From NCBI RefSeq assembly GCF_905220365.1, contig NC_061130.1, positions 4,905,501 to 4,969,500 on the forward strand: 64,000 nt of DNA. The letters run 5' to 3'. Shown one piece after another: positions 59,134 through 64,000 of this stretch. Origin of the DNA: Vanessa cardui (lineage: Eukaryota > Arthropoda > Insecta > Lepidoptera > Nymphalidae). Under the pieces are notes generated by a model. That model saw nothing but the letters and a program-made list of their open reading frames with translations, had not been told where the DNA came from and did no database searches. The translations under genes were made by a program, and so were the position numbers. Position 1 is the first letter of the stretch. Every line of letters begins with the position of its first letter.

Positions 59134-60467
59134 ACTCTATGGCTTAAGAACGAGTAAAATAAAATCGGTAAGGCTGACCTGCACGTTCCATTCTCAAAAT
59201 TAATTCATACGTTTCTTTACTTAAAGGTCAAGTAAAAGGTTTATGGTGAAGAAAAATATCAATGGGAAAACCATTATAGACGTCTATGGATACACAATTC
59301 CCAAGAAAGCGTTCTGCTAAGGGTAAGGGGAGTTCGTCACCCCCTCACAATTGTCTAAACTAATAACAGCTTTGTATAATACTAATACTAATAAAGCACT
59401 AATTTTACTGGTATAATAATTGTATTAGAATGACATTTACAGAAAAAGCTAAATGAGTTGTGTCGTCGGTCAGTGGCGAGGTCCGCAGCGGCTTCACTTC
59501 GGCCCTCAATATATCAACGTAGACAGGACGAAAATTGGACTGGACCCTTGTTAATGTCCCGCACTTAGGCCCTTCCACCCTTGTTTGTGATTATTTATTT
59601 AAGAACTATTGATACACCTATATTTCTTTTAGGAAGAAGAGAAATGCTCGAACGTGAAAATCAATTTATTACTGACAGGTAACAAAACTTAAAAATTCGT
59701 AACGTATACGTTCTCTATTCGTAAAATCTTAAAATAATTATGTAAATATTATACTGTTTTGTAGTATATTCGTGCGTCACATTGACGTCATCATCAGAAA
59801 TCTGTTTCAACGTAATACTTGTTACATGTTACGGAAATAAACGGACCTCAGTTAGCCCGATAATACTTTTATTTTACTTAAACTGTTGTATGTGTGGGTA
59901 AAAATGCAGCTGTATTTTAATTCGGGTCCACACAAATAAATAAAATTCTGTAAACTCTTTTGTTTCAGGTGACAATACCGTACTCGTATAACCAATTCTA
60001 TAAAGTCTAGTATACTCAGTATTATTTGTTATTGTCATTGGATCGAATAAAAACATATTTTTTTTATATTGTTCATATAATAATCTATGACGCGTCAAAA
60101 GTCACGCTATTTTAAATCCTTTTGGTTTTTTTTTATAACACAAAATCTTTGGGGGTTTTTCCTCGTATATTTTTCATAAGTACCTGCACAAAGTAATGCG
60201 AGGTCACGCATGCAGGCGGAAGGTGCGATCTCGGAGCACACTTTGCGCTCAGAGAGCGGCTCTCCGGAGCGTGGAATGACCTACACTAGACGTGTTGCCA
60301 AATGAAATATGTGCCAGGATGATTCTACGTTAGAAATCTGAAAGCGTTTCATCAATACAAATTGAAATGATAAATTACAATGTGAATTTTATTTTCCTTT
60401 AAATTTATTTTTATATAATTTTCTCTTTTATGTATATTAAGTATTTATACCAGTGACAGGTCGTTAT
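59134..60467. other. gene-free stretch with one GC-rich patch
   Basis: No gene seen. 60,190-60,300 is GC-rich with several CG dinucleotides (gagagcggctctccggagcg), of unknown nature. Confidence 0.4.
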
Positions 60468-60760
60468 GTTGGTCCGTCTGGGTGGATACCACCGTCCACC
60501 CACCCACTCATCAATTATTCTGCCGCCAAACATTAAGACTTTGTGTTGCTGTATTTCAGTTTTGTGGTCGAATGAGTCAGGCGAAGGGTATAATGCTTTG
60601 CCGACCATAGGATGTAAGTCCTAATGGTTGGTAACACCTTGACAGTGTAAGAAGTTTATACTAGTGGAGTGCTAATGTTCACGTGCGAATGATGCTTAGG
60701 ACAGATGGCCCATTTTGATCTTTATATATTTATTTATTTATTTTATTTATTTATTTATGT
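60468..60760 (+). mobile_element. degenerate LINE-tail repeat with (TTTA)n run
   Basis: Eroded 3381-type blocks (gtccgtctgggtggatacca, cactcatcaattattctgcc, gacagatggcccattttgat) followed by an atttatttatttatt microsatellite. Confidence 0.5.
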
Positions 60761-60892
60761 ACCAACAGAGTATACAGAGAATTATATAAATGAAAAATGT
60801 GTACATAGGGATAACTTATCTCTAACAAGAGATCTCTTCCAGAAACCCTGAATCTAGTGGAGATTATTTGTAGTACAGATTTATGGTGTAGG

Positions 60893-60988
60893 TACAATAT
60901 CAATTAGTTTTATATTATAAAATTAAAATATACAACTAATTGATATTGTATTCCTAGCTTAGCAATTGTATATTGCTAAGCTAGGAAT
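60893..60988. repeat. two adjacent perfect hairpins
   Basis: Hairpin 1: 17-bp arms at 60893-60909 and 60934-60950 (24-nt spacer). Hairpin 2: 17-bp arms at 60950-60966 and 60972-60988 (loop TGTAT). They share base 60950 and have no mismatches. Confidence 0.88.
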
Positions 60989-61137
60989 GTCCTATGTTTA
61001 TTATCAACCAGAATATGATGTTCCTTAAGTTTCAATAAAATGTATGATTCGTCACCGTTTGATTTATATTCAACCCTCTGTATCCGTTCATCTATAACTA
61101 ATCACATCAAGGATATTTATATTAATCAAGGACATTG

Positions 61138-61384
61138 ACGACCTCCATGGTCGAGTGGTGTGTACACCGGTTTTCATGGGTACGCCACTCTGAGGTCCCG
61201 GGTTCGATTCCCGGCCGAGTCGATGTAGATTACCATTAGTTTTCTATGGTGTCTTGGGTCTGGGTGTTTGTGGTACCGTCGTTACTTCTGATTTCCATAA
61301 CACAAGTGCTTTAGCTACTTACATTGGGATCTGAGTAATGTATGTGATGTTGTCTCATATTTATTTATTTATTTATTTATTTAT
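61138..61384 (+). mobile_element. tRNA-derived SINE (type 2), full-length copy with TTTA tail
   Basis: Head gacctccatggtcgagtggt, perfect B box gggttcgattcccgg near 61199-61213, body gtttgtggtaccgtcgttac, 3' end gtatgtgatgttgtctcata and a (TTTA)n tail to about 61384. It is the best preserved copy and can serve as the family reference within the window. Confidence 0.9.
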
Positions 61385-61424
61385 TAATATTCAATACATA
61401 CGTAACAATATGAATTATTATGCG

Positions 61425-61450
61425 GTATACAATTGATGTCAATTGTATAC
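61425..61450. repeat. perfect 26-bp palindrome
   Basis: Arms GTATACAATTGA and TCAATTGTATAC with TG between them, just after the SINE tail. Confidence 0.85.
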
Positions 61451-61867
61451 TGGAAATAATAATGAATCATCCAAGTTTTGGTCTTCTTGATAAAGTCAAT
61501 TATTGTTAGTAGTATGTATAAAAAATATTTGAAATTTAATTTTAATCGATACTGAAAATTTGAGTAAAATGTTAATTTGCAAGTATTGTATGTTTTAATT
61601 TTTTTTATTGATAAACTTAAGTTCGGCAAAATTAACAAAGAACAGAATGGTTCATAGTTTGAAGGGAAAATATAGAGAACAGTTTTATTTTTGCCTCTGT
61701 ATCCTTTACTTGAATAACCACTACACAAATTTCAATATTGATTTATTACAAATTATTTAATTATCACGTTTATTACTTCGTGACAATATATGAACATATA
61801 TCTGACACAAATTCATAGACTGAGTAATTGCAGTGTAGAAAAAACTTTTTATTCAAAGTCGCTAATA

Positions 61868-62075
61868 GCTGTCTGGCCCTATGCATGCTTAGGTCTTTAA
61901 ATTACGCAGCGGATTTTGATGCAGTTTTATTTAATAGGTAGACTGATTCGAGAGAAAGGTTTTTGTATATAATTCGAGGACAACATAGTTAAGAAACACT
62001 GATAATTTAGATATTCTCTACTACATTTAGATTCAGCATTGCACCTATGCGAAGCTGGGTCGGGTCGATAGTTTT
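61868..62075 (-). mobile_element. interspersed repeat ('gacagcgg'/'cccgacccagcttcgc' family), inverted copy
   Basis: Reads as the complement of the 8978 family: tctggccctatgcatgctta at one end and cctatgcgaagctgggtcgg at the other. Confidence 0.55.
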
Positions 62076-64000
62076 ATACAAATTTATGACATCGAAGTTC
62101 TTTAACGCGGTAGAGTGAACTGGTAAAAATTGTCATGTGAGAGAAAGACGTTATGCCTCCTCTATTCAACCTTCGCTTTCTCTTTCTATTAAATAAGCAT
62201 TGATTTAATTTAATTTTTTTATGGTTGTAATTAAATTATTCTCAATATAATAAATTATTTCATCGTGTCAGTTTTGTAATACGTAATATATTGAGAGCGT
62301 CTTCGTTCTAATCAGATGTCCCACAATACATCTCTTTTATCCAAGACCAATGACTTTCTTGAAACTCCTTCTCAGTTAAATTGACGTCTGAGTTTATGGT
62401 AATGCTCTACGATCAAATTTCAAGTGCTACAATCATAGATAATTTGAAATAAATTGCTAAATTTTTATATGAATCATTAAAATTTTCTTTATTTCTTTTT
62501 AATTTTAATATAACAACTTCAGACGAGCGTCCGACTAAATACACTAAGCAAATGCATAAAAATTAAAGGCTTCACATTTTCGATAGTAAAACCAATAATA
62601 TGTTAATCATTTTATATGTTGAAAATATAGCTTATTGATGTGAATGCCAAAGCAAATAGTTGGCGTAAATATGTTTTGAGAAAAGCTCTATCTTTCATAG
62701 AAGCAACGTAGAGTGGTGTTTTAATTTAATTACAAAAATCAGTAAAGACTAAACTTTACGTTTTAATTAATACACTTTATTTATTATACACTATTACTCT
62801 CCAAGATTCAACTAGACTAGATAATGTTACGATTTTCAGTATTCCCTTCATTTAATTTAATGTAAATATTACATACGCATTTTTTTTCATTTAATAAAAT
62901 TATCTTAATCTAGAAGCAAAAAGGCCAGATCGATTATGGTAACTCATTTATACGTCAGGCTAAATCCTCAAATGATATCCGCCCTTAAAGACTTTTTTGG
63001 TGGTAGGGGGATTCGAGTTATGAGAGTTTTGTACCCTTTAAAACCCCTGTGATGGCCGTTCACAATAGTTCTTTGTCGAATAATGCGTCTGTGGCCGGGA
63101 GTGATTTCGTCGAGCCGAATGGGATCAGTGCATCTTCGTTCCCCTTTATTGTCTCCGTATAGCCAGTGATGGACTCGGTAGTCTAGTAGAATTACGACTA
63201 GACTACTAAATTAATAGAATATACTTTAAGATAATGAAAATAATGTACGTATATTAATTATATACAAAAGCCCAAATAAGAAAACTATAAAAGTAACTTT
63301 TGCGGTTCGTCATACCCTCATATTTTGTAAGGACTTAGGAAAATGGATTATGAAGTTTTCATTGGCTTGCTAAGTATGAAATGTAAAAAAGTATGAATGT
63401 TTTACGTAGTTTTGATGATAATGTTATCATAATAATATGGTATTATTAATGAATATAATGAGTTAACTGTTCCATTTCTTTTTTCAAATTGGAAGCCAAT
63501 CAGATCAGATATACATTTGTCTGTTATTTCATAGGCAAACAGAAAAAAAATCTTATCCAAAGAACAAAATATATACTCGTATAATTATTTATGAAAATGA
63601 AAAGAGAATAAACACTTAATTTGCTGTAGGTATATATACAATAAACACAGTGTGGCGTTATTTTGTGAAATAGTATTCAAGATGTATCGTTTGTTGTTTT
63701 CCTCAGAGTGGCCATTTCGCACATCAACGCACTAAAACTAATTCAATTATGTTACGTTTTGTGTTTACTAATACTAAGTACAAAAGGTTTAGTGACATTC
63801 CTACAATTACAGATACTTTTGTTGTAGACTTACTTAATAAGACGATCACGTTTTGATTACCGAAAGCACTTTGTGAAAATTGCAAAATTAATATATATAT
63901 TTTTTACTACAATTACTGAAGTTAAAATAGGGATATCTATTTCGTTATTCTTTTAAATGCTTACTGTTCATATGAGAACATATGTTTCATTTTATAGGTT
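62076..64000. other. gene-free end of window
   Basis: AT-rich with no exon recognised. 63,000-63,180 is more GC-rich (ggccgggagtgatttcgtcg) but has no clear frame. A gene lying beyond the window edge cannot be excluded. Confidence 0.4.

Noticed and set aside
61138..61215. Possible true tRNA gene
   Set aside because: A and B boxes are present but the sequence continues into a SINE body with several copies, and no full cloverleaf can be folded from the head.

Overview
The window looks like nuclear DNA of a lepidopteran insect, most likely a butterfly. It is AT-rich. The genes have spliced exons with GT/AG introns and AATAAA signals. It also carries dense tRNA-derived SINEs, LINE tails and MITEs of kinds I associate with Lepidoptera; the narrower guess 'butterfly, perhaps Nymphalidae' rests only on the SINE type. 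No bacterial, plasmid, phage or CRISPR features are seen.

Layout. 1-11.6 kb: gene-poor, filled with SINE and LINE relics. 11.7-14.7 kb (+): a four-exon, glycine-rich secreted cuticle-type protein with a TATA promoter and several transposon insertions in its introns. 15.2 kb (-): a decayed ORF of a repeated insect family. 16.7-18.9 kb (-): a four-exon RING protein resembling the N-terminus of BARD1/BRCA1 but lacking ankyrin and BRCT regions. 19-23.3 kb: repeats, including a complete hAT-type MITE. 23.3-26.2 kb (-): menin, five exons. 26.8-27.2 kb (+): a small INO80E/TBRG1-like coiled-coil protein, divergent from menin. 28.1-28.5 kb (-): a KIAA1143-family protein. 30.0-34.5 kb (+): exportin-1 (CRM1). 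38.4-40.5 kb (+): CLPTM1. 43.4-51.2 kb (-): an eleven-exon RNF8-like E3 ligase (FHA, coiled coil, RING, basic AT-hook-like tail). 51.2-64 kb: no convincing gene, only repeat copies and perfect short palindromes.

I assembled the multi-exon models by hand from splice sites. Each closes in frame: cuticle 180 aa, BARD1-like 554 aa, menin 575 aa, INO80E-like 103 aa, exportin-1 1060 aa, CLPTM1 630 aa, RNF8-like 669 aa. Several of these proteins act in the nucleus: menin and INO80E-like in chromatin, RNF8-like and BARD1-like in DNA-damage ubiquitin signalling, exportin-1 in export. I treat that proximity as a curiosity, not a proven functional cluster. The most unusual observations are a possible alternative acceptor that switches the RNF8-like tail from very basic to very acidic, a BARD1-like gene with no BRCT half, a pair of 309-bp hAT MITEs with 8-bp target duplications, and a series of perfect short-armed palindromes, one formed inside a SINE.
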